Positions 39,201 through 53,000 of a stretch of DNA of 64,000 bases are shown one piece after another (within the stretch, counting starts at the first letter, position 1; the number at the start of each line of letters is the position of its first letter). The stretch comes from Camarhynchus parvulus. Taxonomy: Eukaryota > Chordata > Aves > Passeriformes > Thraupidae. Position numbers and translations under genes: made by a program. The stretch covers positions 34,441,501 through 34,505,500 of the forward strand of contig NC_044572.1 in assembly GCF_901933205.1 (NCBI RefSeq), written 5' to 3'. A model generated the notes under the pieces. The model was given only the letters and a program-made list of their open reading frames with translations. It did not search any database and was not told the origin of the DNA.

Positions 39201-40734
39201 CACAATCCTTTGTTCTCTGGAAGCTGGACAACATATAAAACTCTCTCATAACAAAAATGTCATCTATAAATAAACAGAAAATAACTGCATTTTAATTGAA
39301 CACTGATAAGAAAAAACATTATGGGAACTTAAGCTTAATTGTGAGGCTTTGGTTTTTTTCTTTCAACAATGGTATTGAAAAGGTCTTTGAAATACCTCCA
39401 TCTGGGTCTTTCAGTGGTGACACTTATATGCAGGCTGAGCTGAGCAATGATCTAAGCTAGTCAGCTTCATAAACTTGTTGTTTTGGTCCAAATCTCAGTG
39501 TCTGCTTAAGACTGGCTACAGGTGCTTTGTCTAATGATGACCAATATCAGAGACAGCAGAGTCCTATCAGCGTTAGGTTCTGTCTGAGCCAATGAATGGT
39601 TCTGTCTGAGCCAATGAATGCTAGTCAGAGGCTGAATTCAAGACAGGGCTAGGATCCTTGCACAAGTCCTGTACTCCTCCATGCAGACATAACAGCTTCA
39701 TTAATGCTACCTGGATTTGCCTGCCTTGTGTTTTCCACTCACTGCACAGAGAAGGTGTATGCTAAGAGATGCCACTTTCTAAGGTTGTAGCCAAGGGTAG
39801 GTGTCTATTGACAGAGAGAGATCAGACTGTTAGTAACAGATTAATTAATGGCAAGTATTACATAAACTGCTGGTGAAATTCATCTCCATTATCCTGTGTG
39901 TCTGAAACCTACATGAAGCTCACCTGTGCTATTTATCCAGAGTTCTCTATAGTTGGTGGAGGGTATAGTTCTATTCCAGAGGATGAATTACCACAGAATG
40001 TGTCTGAAGCATGGTAGGTACGACACGCTTTGTCAATGCTTTACACACTATTTATGACATCTGGCCTTAATATATTTCAGACTTCAGTGTAAACAATATT
40101 TTAAGTATTGCCATACTGAGTATTAATGCTGAAAAAACTAAAATGTAGAGATGTTTTGGTTTGCAATTAGAAATATGCATTCTGTACAGATGAAGTATGT
40201 TTGGCATGGGTGAGAGAAATGCATGCAGCAGAAGTCAGGATGGTGTGTGTGGCTACTTTGACAGGTGCTGAGGCATCACAGTGCTCAGAGCAGGCCGGAC
40301 TGTAGCTGGGAGGCCAATGTTTCATGGCCTGAACGCACAGTGAGGGAACAGGTACGATGTCCCTGTTCATCCTTGAAAGCCTGAATTCAAGCCATTTCTC
40401 ACCATTTCTGCAGAAGGGCTAACTCCAAGTCACTTTGAAACACCTTCCTCCCTCAGATCCACCTCTCATTTCACTGCAGTTTGGAAATCCATCTGCAGAT
40501 CTCTGTGGTGGTAGAAATGAAGAAGCAGGCAGTGAGTTCTTTGGATATGATGAATTTCAGAGGTGTGAAGAAAGGTGGCTGTGGGTTCTGTTTATGGGAT
40601 TTTTGCAGTCTACCTCAGGGTCCATTTTTTCAAGGGTCGTTTCCATATGCCCTTTTATTCCAAATCTCATCCTATAGGCCAGACTATATTTTAAAAATCT
40701 GGGAAAAGCTGTTTTAAGTGTTCTTTTGTCAACA
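36297..40734. other. Gene-poor tract
   Basis: No supported gene. At 38,025-38,141 an acceptor-like 'cttgactgcag' and a donor 'gcag|gtaggt' enclose about 117 bp, which could be a non-coding exon, but nothing else supports it. A tandem 22-mer at 39,577 is listed separately. Confidence 0.45.
39577..39620 (+). repeat. Perfect 2 x 22-bp tandem duplication
   Basis: The 22-mer beginning GTTCTGTCTGAGCC and ending AATGAATG occurs twice with no spacer and no mismatch (39577-39598 and 39599-39620). Perfect identity implies a recent duplication or a length-polymorphic site. Confidence 0.95.
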
Positions 40735-41200
40735 GCGCGAGCTCCAGCGATGTGGAGGTTTTCACAAGTTGTACTAGCCATCAGTCACAAATTCATTAAC
40801 AGCGCAACTGCGTGGCCGGCACGACGGTAAGAACCGGCTTTCCTTCAGCTCCTCCTGCCTGCCTCCCCATGGAGGCCGCTCGGGAAGCTGTCCCTGGGCA
40901 CTGCCGGGGGAGCCGAGGCGGAGCGAGGCCCTGACGGGAGCGGGGCCCTGACGGCAGCGGGGCCATGCCGGGAGCGGGGAGCGCGGGGCAGCAGAGGGAG
41001 CTCTGCGATGGGGAATGGCCCAGGCAGAGCCCGGCTCAGCTCCGCTCTCCTCCCGGCCTCGGGGAATCCGAGCCCTGCGCAGATCCCACCCGTGCCGAGC
41101 AGCCTTGGGCAGCGGTGGGATCCTTTATTCACCGAGGAGCGATATTGCCAGCCGTCCTAGCCGTCCCCTAACGTGACTTCAGCTCTTTCGCGGAGTTCGA
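40735..41200 (+). promoter_or_regulatory. Small CpG island, possible promoter of an unknown transcript
   Basis: There is an abrupt rise in GC and CpG density over an AT-rich background. It contains a short imperfect tandem of about 17-20 bp units ('ggccctgacgg.agcgg') near 40925-40980. A consensus splice donor 'acgacg|gtaaga' (exon end 40826) lies inside the left part, and the TA-rich 'tatattttaaaaat' lies upstream at about 40685. The opposing 95-codon minus frame and 68-codon plus frame are compositional. It could alternatively be a GC-rich repeat such as an LTR. The plus orientation rests only on the donor. Confidence 0.4.
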
Positions 41201-41208
41201 CTCTGCAG

Positions 41209-41465
41209 AAAGGCTGCCCAGAGATGGCATTTGTGTGGAAATATCGGCTGTGGGACGCCAGAGCCAGAGCAGATGGGCCATGGGCATGGAAAACCAACGG
41301 GGAGTGCAAGGCAGCTGATCCACCCCGCGCCTCCCGAGCGTGAGAGGCGAGGTGAAAGGCCGAGGGCAGGAATCACAATGGCAGGAATACAGGTGGAACC
41401 CCGAGTGGGATCAGAAAATATTGTTGGAGATGAGGTATTAAATAAATTGGTTAAAAACCCCAAGT
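41209..41465 (+). other. Putative terminal exon of a short non-coding transcript
   Basis: An acceptor-like 'cgactctgcag' ends at 41208. An AATAAA polyadenylation signal sits at 41441-41446, and GT/T-rich sequence follows ('gtgtattccgagtgggttt'), as expected downstream of a cleavage site. With the donor at 40826/40827 this would make a two-exon transcript with an intron of about 382 bp. A plus-strand frame of 92 codons (41231-41509) runs through the polyA signal, shows no known domain, and I do not call it a protein. The whole model is inference from splice and polyA motifs. Confidence 0.22.
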
Positions 41466-44400
41466 GTATTCCGAGTGGGTTTTCATGCCTTTGTGATTGC
41501 TGTACTTGAATTACCAGGTATACCTCTCATTTCAGCAGACACTTTACTAAGTTTTCAAATAATATTTAATTGATATTTAGTTTCTTTAACTACTTGCTGC
41601 AGAACAATAACAAAAATTTAGGACAATTTCTTTTCAAAGCAGAACCAAACCAGGTAGCTTACTCTTTAAAAAGCTGAAAAACTGAAATACTGGCAGCTAA
41701 GCTGCTTGCAAAAAGTGTGCTAGTTAGAGCTTTGCAACATGGACATAAACATGAAGTTTTATGTGCCTTTCTTATATTAATAAGTAGTATATTTTAAAAC
41801 TCTAGTTTGCCCTGGAGTTGTGAAAAACATTAAATATGTTGCCAATTGGAAATGTGACTGTTCACTTTAAGTGTCACGTGTAAATTAAAAATTAAATAGA
41901 AAATCAAACTGAAAAGAGAAATTAATTAAATTGAAATAAGCCCAAGTGAATAAGTGCAATATCTCACTCAAATGAAAAAGCATAGGGCGAGAGCTTGTTT
42001 GCTGGAGACTTTTTGTCCTCCCTATGTAGCTTTTTGTCCGACATTTCTAAATGGCATAAATGCTTACAAGTTCTGGGTATTTTCAATTACTATTGTTAGA
42101 CAGAAAACCAGCTTCAGTTTCTTCAAACCTTATTTCATTGAATGTGTCTGAGTCATAGGAAAAGTCATTCCATCATGTCTAGAAACTGTTTTTACTCAGA
42201 GCAGTTGTCAGGAAAGAAAATAAACAAGTATTAGTTCCTGCCACCATTCATTTCAGAACAGTTACAACCAATATAATTAGGTCTCAGATTTTTTTTTTTA
42301 AAAAAGGTCTGAATGAAAAGATATAAGATTATATATGTCAGTTGCTGAACATTTGGCATGAACAGCTTTTCCAACACTTGCTCTGGTTATTATAAGGTTT
42401 GAGTTGTAAATGACTGCATTCAGCAGCAAACCTGTCAGGTTGGAGAGCTTTTCATTAAATGTTTGATCTAGAAATTTTTAATCAGTGCACAAATAAAACA
42501 AATTATTAAAGCTCTACATCAGCCGCAGTATGTGTAATTGGGATGAACGGGGTGATGTAACTGGTGGGGAACAGCACAAGCATTCTTGACAGAAGGCCTG
42601 GAGCTACAGAACTTGTTACCACTGGAGATGAAACAGAGCCTGAGTCTTAACCTGTATCTTGAAAATGGTAAGATACAACTATTAAAGACATTCCCAAATA
42701 ACCTGGTGATAAATCATGTACCTTGCAGAGCTTTGTTGGAGAAGCTGGGGAGGGATCACCTTCTAGAATACCTTGTGTTTGTGTGGGGATGGAGTGTTTA
42801 CTGAAAGCACATGAGATTTTATTTATAAAAGGAAAAATAAGCATTTTATATTCTTAAGCTTTTTACTGCTGCTCTCTGTCTTAAGTGAAGGATCTTTAGG
42901 AAGTTATCTAATGTAAACTATTTCATTATTTTAGTACATTAATGAGGGGTAGTAGTTGTAGCTGGGCTGAAATCAATGGACCTACTATGTCTGTGGTAGT
43001 TGAGATGTTGGTACAAGTTATACCAACATTTTAGCTTAAAAACAGGAGTTTTTTTATCTTGTTTGGTTAATGAAATTTCTGAGAACACCAGCAATGAGGT
43101 GTTGCAGGTAGACTAACAATGAAAAAGGCATATAATTTAGATTAAAAGCCAATGCCACATAACAATCAGATACAATTTTTAGGGTGTTTTTGTTTAACAT
43201 TTATATCTAGACAAAGATAAAAAATTTCTAGTTTTTAAGTTTTACTTCTTGTCTTTTTAGAGTTTAAGTTAGGAAATAATACAAAAGCAGGGACTATGTT
43301 TTGCTTAAAAGTCTGCAATAAAGATCATGTTTCACAGCTGAGAAATCTGCCTTCTGTCGCTCCATCTGAGAGTGTTGCTGCAGGTTTGCGTGCTTGAAGT
43401 CAGCAGCTGAGGTGAGTCAGTGAGTATTCCTATAGTCAGACTCAGGGGTGAAGTCTTACCCCCATCCAAATCACCAGAATTTTTACTGCTCTTTTCATGG
43501 GAGCCAGAACTTTGCTTTAAAACATTAAATTTGGCAACAGCAAGGGATCCCAGCAATCTGTGTATCACAGGGGTTATTACTGGCTTTGTGCTGGGATGCC
43601 CATGCAAACCTTTGAGTGTTTTCATCTTCAATCCCAGACATAGCAGAGGTAGAAAAACTTGAGCTCTGTTTCTGATCCAGAGCCTCACAAGTCTGAAACA
43701 ACAGGAAGAGAACTATGTCTTGAAATTGCAGGATCTGTCATGGTTAAACACAGGCCTTGTGACAAAAACTCAGTGCAGAAACCAGATCTGGCTCTTGGTC
43801 TTTAGACACACACATTGGCTAATGCTCACCACATGGAAAGGCGCCAAAGGTAAATGAAAGCAATTTTTGGTCAAAAATCTTTCAACTCCCACATTTTAAT
43901 TCTGTACAGCTGCCAGTCTTTGTTGATGTCTCCCTGCAGGATGAAGGACCTGGAGGTGTTGGAGCACCAGCCACGAGGGCAGGAATGGTGCTGGTTTTAG
44001 GTGTCTTTAGGAAAATATGTCTTTAGTGCTCTGTAGGATAAGGGGATTAAAAGGTTTTATTAATTGGTTTGATGGAAGCTGGTTTGGCTGTGGCTCCCTA
44101 GGCCACAGGCAGCTCCACGTATAGCGGGGCAGCCTCAGCTGGCTCTGCAGCTGACAGATGTGTTGTGTTTCCCTCCCATTGTGTCCTTCTGGATCACTGT
44201 AGGGACAGAAAACATGACTAATAAAATTTGCCTTCATCTTTAATATTTACTCCTGCTGTACCTTTAAAAGAAAGTGTTTCTTTCATTCCTTTTTCCTTGT
44301 AATTTTATTTTATTTTTTTAATTTATGCCTTGCCTTTTGAACAGCAATTTATATCCTGTGTGCCTTATCTCAGGTAAGATAAAAATAGTGGCTTCACTCC

Positions 44401-46996
44401 ATCAGTGTAATCAGTTGTGTTAATATCTCTGATTGTATGCTTGGCTCAGAGTTTGCATTACTCCATACAGGCTGTGTCTGTGCAGGTACATTCTATAGAT
44501 ACCTTTAAAAACTACCACATTAAAAAAAAATCTGAATGATGAGACAGTAGTTTTTAAGAGATATTTTAGAACAAAAAAATTTCAATGGTTTCCTTCAGAT
44601 TACAAGTCTTTAAAACTTATCAGTTGAAATTGAACAACTTAGTGTATTTTGTCTCATTTCTCTATAACTTGCTAAACATGCTCTGACAGAGTATAAGCCA
44701 GTGCTTATATACACTGAAAAAAGTTCCCAGTTATAGTGTGAAAACAGTCATGTCTCTATATGGTAAATAATCATTTCTCTATATGGTAAACAAGAATATT
44801 ATTAGATGCTAGAATTTGCTGCCTTTGAAGAAGGTTGACTTTGGTACAGCCAAGCACCTAATAATATCCCCGTTGGCTCTCATCAGTTTATTTCTTCTCT
44901 GATTCCCTGAAGATCTCCCCACATACTACATCTCATACTTTGCCTGGCTATTTTCTGCTCCAGTTGCAAGATGAAGGCTTCCAAAAAGAAATTAAACTCC
45001 TTAGAAAGTGCTTAGCTCCCTGTTTCAAAGTTATTATTTCTTTTCTAGAACCACTCAGCAGCAGAGTTCTAGACAAACTTACTCTTCCTTCCTGAGTTAT
45101 TTCATTCCTGAGGCATGGACAATCTGGGCATTTTTGTGTGCATGTCTTTTTGTAGCTCATAACATTTCACCATCTCTGATCATCATATCTGCTGTTCCCT
45201 GTATGTTCTCCCCTGTGGGGAAAAGCTGGCATGCAAACACCAAGTCAGCAATTCAGAGTAAAACTTGTATGAGAATTGCCACATCTAGGATTTCAGCAAA
45301 AGTCTTTTTTCCACTTGCACTTCCAGCAGGCTTTTTGCAATCTCTTAGGGCTTTCCCCAAACAAATTGATGTCTCAATCAGTTGTGATTGCCTTTTATTC
45401 TACTCTCCTGCACACAAATAAGCTGTTACATTTCTTGGTCTTTTCCTAGGTATTTTTGTTAAGGGGAACCAGCTCTATCGGTGTCTGGCCATTTGATTTC
45501 CACTCTAGCCCTATGCTCTTTACAGCACTGTTTATTTCATGCTACCTTGTGCTCAGCGTCATCGGATCTTCTGGCAAGGGTTGCGTCGTTTTTCTTTCCT
45601 GACATTCGCTATTTATCTTCGCTACTGAAACAATACTTGAAACCCTTTAGAGGTACAGCTTCAGAAAAACAAGTTCTCCCTTCTTCCACGATGCAGCTTT
45701 ATTTCCTAGAGGCGTTTCTAGTAAGCCTTGCTATGGCTGAATGATTTTTAGTTGTGCTTTTTGCTTAAAGGACCTAGGTAATCCATCCTGGATATAGAAG
45801 TGCATTCATCTTTTCTAGCAGCAGGGACTATGAAAAGCTGTTTTATTTCCCGTTCTGATTTCTCTTCAAGCTCGGATATGTACTCTCCAGGTATACAAGT
45901 AGTGACAATGGGTACTCTCTGTCTGGTTTGTATGGTGGTTATCAAGGTAAAATTGAAGTTAAGTGGGATTTTTTTTGAGCTAGAAGGATGATATTTATTT
46001 CTATGCTTCTCTATTACTTCCTTATATAGACTCCCCCACCCATCCACATTTCCTTGTAATTTATTGACAGAGCCTTGTGAGACTTTTATGCTGACAAATA
46101 TTCCAAGGATTCACTTTTATTCTTATGCTTACAACTGAGATATGTAACTTTCAGCAGGAGTTAATTTACTGTCTCGTTCAGCATCAGGTAAGTCTGAATT
46201 TCAATTTCTTGTTTATTTACATTACATGTTAATTTGGTGGCTAGCACTGCTATTAGCTAAAGTTAAGCTATGTCTGAATAAGGGTCTTATTTATGCCTTT
46301 GTGTCATATGCAAGAAAAAACACTCCTTGAAAATGTAATGTACCTTGTATTTTAGAAGACTTTTAAAATTTGTTTGCCTTGAATATTACATTGCAAATGT
46401 AACTGTCAGATACAGTGTGTTGCTTGATCTGAGGGGAGGGGAAGGAGAAGGGGAAATCAGGTTCAAAATAATGTGTACCATGTCTTTTGTCCTACTTCTC
46501 AATTTTCTGCTGCTTTCATATGTCATTTCTTCTTTTTCACACTACTGTGCTGAGGATGGAGACAAACTTAATGCATTGTAAAATAAAATAAATTACCTGC
46601 AAATATTTATCTGTCTTATTTTTTTGCAGTATCATCTAAGATTAATGACTGTCTCCATTTCAAAAGTGAAGATATTTGAATGCTTCTCCCTTTTAAACAA
46701 GGAAGAAAACATGCAAAAAAATTTTTCATAATTAAAAAGTGAATAATTCAGAAAGAGATTAAATTAAAATCAATGTATTTTTTAATACCAAGTATCGACC
46801 ATGGTTCAAAAATCCTGTCTGGAACTTGCTTACATAAAATACAAGTTATTTCCCTAGGAGTAACTAGCAGAGGCATTAATCCCTGAGTCTTAAGACTCCA
46901 AAATATTTGGAAACTACTTGAAGTATTTTTCTGTAATTTTTTTCCAATGTAGTCATACATTGGACCCTGCTACATTTTAATAATTGATTACAGACG
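41466..46996. other. Gene-poor tract
   Basis: No supported exon or RNA gene. The longest non-repeat frames here (plus 45008-45421, 137 codons; minus 43332-43688, 118 codons) are unrecognised. They lack flanking splice sites that I can defend. Confidence 0.5.
44748..44793 (+). repeat. Imperfect 2 x 23-bp tandem duplication
   Basis: 'tcatgtctctatatggtaaa' plus 'taa' is followed directly by a copy with two substitutions ('tcatttctctatatggtaaa' plus 'caa'). It is non-coding. Confidence 0.85.
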
Positions 46997-47072
46997 TGAG
47001 ATGAAATGTTGGCCCCACTGAATCCATGGGAGTTTTCCTATTGACTTCAGTGAAGCCAGGATTTTACCCATG
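46997..47072. repeat. Ancient sauropsid palindromic repeat
   Basis: The arms 'gatgaaatgttggccccact' (with the 'gaatccatgggagtttt' continuation) and 'attgacttcagtgaagccag' plus 'gattttaccc' form an imperfect inverted repeat of the kind 'gtgaaatcctggccccattgaa'...its complement. I recognise this as a very old repeat common in birds, turtles and crocodilians. The palindrome suggests a MITE-like DNA element, but the family is not certain. Confidence 0.6.
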
Positions 47073-50000
47073 GAGTTACATCAGTAAAACACAACAAACC
47101 TGATTCTGTACTTCAGCTAAAATAAAATCCAGGGCATATTCTGTGTTACAAGAATGAAAACAAAGCTTACCCTTTCTAAAAAAGGTTTTGTTCATCTACA
47201 TGATTTTGACTAAATGAATGTTTTTGCACCTGTTGGGTTAAAAGCAATAAAAAGTAAACCTGCTGTCGTTGTTTTGGAATGTGTAGCTAATTTTATAATA
47301 CATACCACAGTAGTTTGTCCTAAATGAAAAAATTGCAAGTTTAATTCTTTTTTGTACACAAGTAATATAATCTCTAAGTCACATGTGAAAGTACCATGTA
47401 ATTTATATAGTCATGATCTCAGCAGTATATTATGTAAGTTCTTAATGGCAGATGAGGTTTAGTAGTGCAGACTGGTTTTTGTTTTACTTAATGTGACTTT
47501 TGGTAATTTTCCTCTTGAAAAAAAAGGGGATTCAATCCTTGGGTCATCATGGCTTTTTATTTCTTCCTGATAGGGCTGTCACTTACATGTGTCTAAACAA
47601 AATCATGCTAAAAAAAAATTACTGACTTGCCTGACTGATGTTTGTGTGAAATGCTGGCAGTGCTGCATGGCAGCAAACAATTCTTCTGCTGCAATACCAC
47701 AATTACAAATTTTGCAATTTCATAGGCACTGCTGGGATTATCCCTCATCATCTCCTTAGTTTTTCAGCCAGAAAATAAAGCCAAAGTTTATTTGCCCTGC
47801 AAAGCCTATCTAAGCAGACTATATAGAGAACAGTAAGAGTGGTTATGAATCCACAAACTGTGGGAATCTCCATTACAACCCCTCTTCAGCCCTCATCTGT
47901 GGGCTAGAAAATCAGCCCCTGACAGTCCACACTGCTGCCACAGAGTACCTGCACATTCTCATGCAAAATATTTTTTCTCATTTTGTTTCCAGCAGCAAAA
48001 CCCAGGAAGTGAGTAATGTGAATGTATGAATAAGACATCTTTATAGCACTTTTAAAGGAGGAGGAACACTTTTGTATCTCTGACATTCATGACATCCCCA
48101 AGAAGAGAACCAGTAGAAGACAGTCTGTGAAAAAAAACCTACACTTAAAAATGTCTGTAAGATCTTTTTGTCACAACTCCATGATTTTAATCTGTAAATA
48201 CAGCTGTAGTGTTAATTGATTCCATTATCAATCAGAGATTTGACCAAATGAGACAGACAAGAATTTGTATTTTTTCCTTCTTGTTTAAATATGGTTTCTA
48301 AATTGGGCTCTCAGAAACATATAAAGATGTTACATCTTTCAACTCCTTTTTTTTTAAACCTCATTCTGTTCTAAGACTAAAATAACAACAACCCACCAAC
48401 TAAAAAAACAGCAATCCAATAAACTAAAACCAACTAAAATCCAGTCAGAGGCCAAAAATCTACCTAAACCTCCATATGTATCTAACTGGAGCTATAGTAC
48501 CTAAAAATTGTTTACCAAATCAGCCTTCCATGTAATGCACTAAACAATTAAATTATTACTAGGACTATTCCAACAAGCGCAGCATTAAAAATAGTAAAAT
48601 AAATAAAAAAGAAGTCACACAGAATCTCTGTGGAAGAAAACCAATTTTGAATAATTTTGTTACCTCATCCCAAAAGACCATGAAATAATGGTGTCTGAGT
48701 ACAAAGGAAACAAACTGTTCTTTGAGTTGTTGTGAGTGTAGAAGGAAATACAAAGTCTCTCTTTTTGGTCTCCTGGAACAGAACACATGGCACACGGCAT
48801 TCGTGAAGAGAACATTCAGGTTTCTGGGGTCTGACCTGCTTGGAGAACCATTGTGTGCTTTCTTGTCCACAAGAGGTGAGGAGTTAAATGGCATTGTGTA
48901 TCAGAGCTCAGAGAACATGTATGCCTTGAACAGGCATCAAGAACGAATGTACACTGAGATCAGTAGGAGAGGAGGTTGGTCAAACTGTGCTTCCTGACAT
49001 GCTGGCATCACTCACGAATGGAGCAGGAGAAATTATGAAAAAAGAGGAAACAATTCTCTCTCTTGCAGTTCTGGGCCTCATGTGCATCCTCATTATTGTC
49101 ACCAGGTTGAGGAGGCCAGCACACACCTGCCTGCATGAATGAGCTTCCGTTTGGGTGTTTTCTGTGGGAAGGGCTGTGCTTCTCCATTATTCTGCTCATT
49201 CTTTTTATGTGGCACAAGCATGACCTACAGCTACCCTTAACTTTACCAAGTGAAAGGAGAAACATGGAATAAAACTGATTTTGGGTAACTTAAGAAGAGT
49301 GAAAAACCATCATTTAAAGCTCAGTTAGATGCACCCAACCAACACATCTTAAACAATTGTTAAAAGCCTGTGGATCTAGAGCAAGCCTTCTTCCACCAGC
49401 TAGCTCTGTAGCTTCTCAGTAGTTAACACACATTGATTTTGTCGTACACATGCTCAGCAGTTCAGTTTAGACAGGGGAGTTTGGAATTAAGTGATTTGAT
49501 GCAGTCTTCCAGGAAGAGGAAAAGAAATGGCTAATTCCTGGGCTGTGGCTTCTGCAGCATAGATGAAGTGAAACATGGAGAACTCCTGCTTGGCTCATCC
49601 AACTTCAAGTCACTTTGCCTTTGCAGATAAACTCTAGCAAAGAGAACATGAATTCCCTCCTAGATTAATTTTCAGTACTCACATAATCTTGTAAAAACCA
49701 GGAGGTACTGCTAGGCATCTTTATTTCCAGAGGGCATAGTACTGTGGCAATTAGTACTATTATGAGACAAAATGTGCTCTCACGTAAATCCCTATTACCA
49801 ATGTATGTAGAACTTCCCCTTGCAAAACATTTTCCTGCTTTGCCTCTACTCCTACTGAGACCAGGCTCCCTATTTTTGTCACCTGCTTAAAACACAAATG
49901 TCATTAAGAAAAAGCGAGATAGATCATCAGATGAATGGGTGAGGAGACCTAAGTAGAGCACAGAAATGCAGATGCAGATGTGACTTGCTAGGCATCCCAC

Positions 50001-53000
50001 AGGACTGTTTCACATCCCTGTAATGTATCACACTTCCTTTCCTCTCCAGTCCACTTGAGAAATGATACAGTTGAACAGGAACAGTGCGCACAATTTACAT
50101 TTCAGCTGATAGAACTTTTTTTTTTAATGTTTGATACTACATAACTTCTGGTTAACTCTACTTATTCACCAGTTTCTGTCTCAGCTTTAAGACTAATCTG
50201 GTACTTCCTAGTAAGCTCCTGAAACCATAGAGAATACTTGGTTCCCTTCACTGATATCCTGTTCAGTCTGTTACTAAAATAAGGAGAGGTGAGGTCTGAA
50301 CAAAGATGTAATAATTAATAAATTGAGCATTTCATAAAAACACCAGAATTCCATTTGTTCAGGATATCACTAGGATTATTATATATTAAATAGCATAATT
50401 TGTACCTCCTTTTAAAATGCATTTTACTATCACCATGGATGAAAGTATGTGTTAAGATCTAGAAATCAATTTTTCCTCTTACCATTTTATTTCTTAGGCT
50501 TTACTTCTGTGTAACTAGTGCTGAATTACTTTTTTGTGGATAGTTTCACGTGATAAATGGGGAGATCTGAAGTTTTAGTAGCACATAAGGAGGTGAATAA
50601 ATTACTGTTCGATTAGACTAAAAGATATTGCTGCAAAGTACTTGTAACAAGATAATTGCAAGTGCCAGAGCTGAGAGTAGTGCTCAACACTGGCAGCAGC
50701 TTAGTTAAACATGTGGTTAATGATGTTATAGGAAGAATGGGTATGTAAAATATTCAACTCTACCAGCAGTAAATATTCATTTTATGTGACAGCAATAGTG
50801 ACTTGCTGAGACTGATATTTGACACACAAAACTCCTATAATTATTTTAATATCTTTACTTCCCAATGATTTTAATGATATGACAAAGATTTTAGGTGTTT
50901 GCTGAAACAGCACTACTGTCATTTACTATCAGTCAAACAAAATGTCATTCTAACACTTCAAATGTCTGAGTAGTTTTGATACCCATTAAACTACTGTTGT
51001 AAAGAGTGTGTTCTTTTCAGGTTTAATGTTTACAGACTAAAACTGACAAAGACCTATATGTTAAACATTTGTTAGAACATACAATACAGAAAAGTATGTA
51101 AGTTGGGATTTTGCCATAAGTGAGTATAAAAATAGAAAAGCAGCATATGACTTTGTACCTTTAAATTAGTTTATAAAAAAACAGGTAGTGCCTCATGGAG
51201 TTGATTGCTCAGTACTTTTCATTACAAGTTTCTTCAATCTCTTAAAAACATTGCCAAGTTTTGAACCATTCATGATGGAGTTTTCCTGCCCTAGGCAGGA
51301 GTATTTTGGAAAGCTACTTCCACAATTCAATCACTCCTGAACAATATTCCATAAAAAGGAACTTTCCTTGCCTAACATTAACCCGTATTTCACAAGTTGG
51401 TGTTTTCTATTTGGTGGTGTTTTGTTTCGGTTTGTTTGTTTGTTTTTTTTTAACATATACTGCTTTTGGAACAGAAACCTGAAGTTCTGCAGAATGATCA
51501 TTTTGCTGTTCCAGGAGGTGCCTTTGATTAGCTTCTAAGATTTGTTCAAATTTGTCCCTCATATAGAGCCTGTTCTCAAGTTACGGCTTGTCAGCTGAGC
51601 TGCGGTAACTGACTCTACATTCCTCATTTGCCGAGTGGAATATGCTAACTCAAACCACCTTTAGAGGGGTTCATATTAAAGAGTTGTTCTTCACAGTGAC
51701 AGCACACAAGCAGACTTCAGCTCAACTTGAAAGCAGCAACGTTGCAGGCAGAGGAGCATCATTTTTACTATCAGCATCCCACAGTTTAAATCAAGAAAGA
51801 ACTTGGCAATTACATTTTCTCAATGTCCCTTCTCTGCTCAGTGTTCTCAGGCTGAAGGCATCGACACATTTTCTTCTCTGTGAATCGCTCAACCACCAGG
51901 GATTAAAGTGAGCATAGAACAAAACAAAGCTGCCTCTCAGTGCTCCTTTTCACATCCCCATTGAGAGATCAGAGGAGTTACCATAGAACAGAGAGAAGTT
52001 TGGTAACAGGCAAAAGAAAAATGGAAATAGAGAAATAAAGAGCTGGAAGAGGGAGGGGAGCAACTGAATCTGAGGGTGTCAAGCGAAACAGAAGTTGGGC
52101 ATGGGGAAAAGCAATAATATGTGACACATATTGCAGCAGATTTCAACCTCAGAGGAACCGTTGACATTATTCTGTACTCATTCTCCCCCCCCAGGACTCC
52201 AACTCATTTCAAGAGTCTTTCCTCAGGCCCTGAGACTCATATCAGGAACCCAAAACCTCTCTGGCTCTGCTGTCAGCGAAAACCAAGGTAACCACCTGTC
52301 AAAGCATTTGTCACCACCCTCTGTGGGGTAGACACACACAAACTGCTGCCACAAGCTGCCTGTCTCTTTAAGTGGTAGAGATCTGTCAAAGTATGTATGT
52401 GGCAGGTCAAGATATTGATCTGAATAAAGTGGTGGTCCTGTTCATCTTGCTTTTCGGATATTTTTTTTTGCCATAACCAAGTCTTACTACAGAGGTAGCC
52501 AGCAGATTTGGGCCCTGTTGTCCTTGTCTGGCACCTGAATTCTCCATTGCCATTTACAGTTTGATCTCATTGAGAAAACTGGAGAAAAACCTCACTGCAA
52601 TCCCAGGAAAACCCATTGATCAGCCACAGTACCAGCTGCATGTCTGTGAGAAGTGTGAGTGCATAAAACAATGAAATCTCAATGAGAGATGCAGAGCTGT
52701 TTTCTGTGCTTAAATCTTTTTGTCATGGCCTTAAAAACTGCTGTATTTGTGTATGCTAAAACCCTTCCTGTGAGACAGAAATAACTGCAATTATTAATTT
52801 AGTCATCTGTGCAGCTTATAATTCCAGGACATTTAGAGGTAAGGCACTTTGCACTTGCTATGCAATTTCCAAAGATAATACCTGACAAAACGAAGGCTTA
52901 CAGTGACAGCATCACTGAGCTTTATCCTAAGGAGTTAAATGAGTTCAAAACCTATCATCAGTCACTGATAGGATTCGCTTCTATCTGCCTAAATCCTGCA

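Noticed and set aside
45008..45421. 137-codon plus-strand frame
   Set aside because: No known domain, no supported splice sites or promoter, and length within chance for a 64-kb window.
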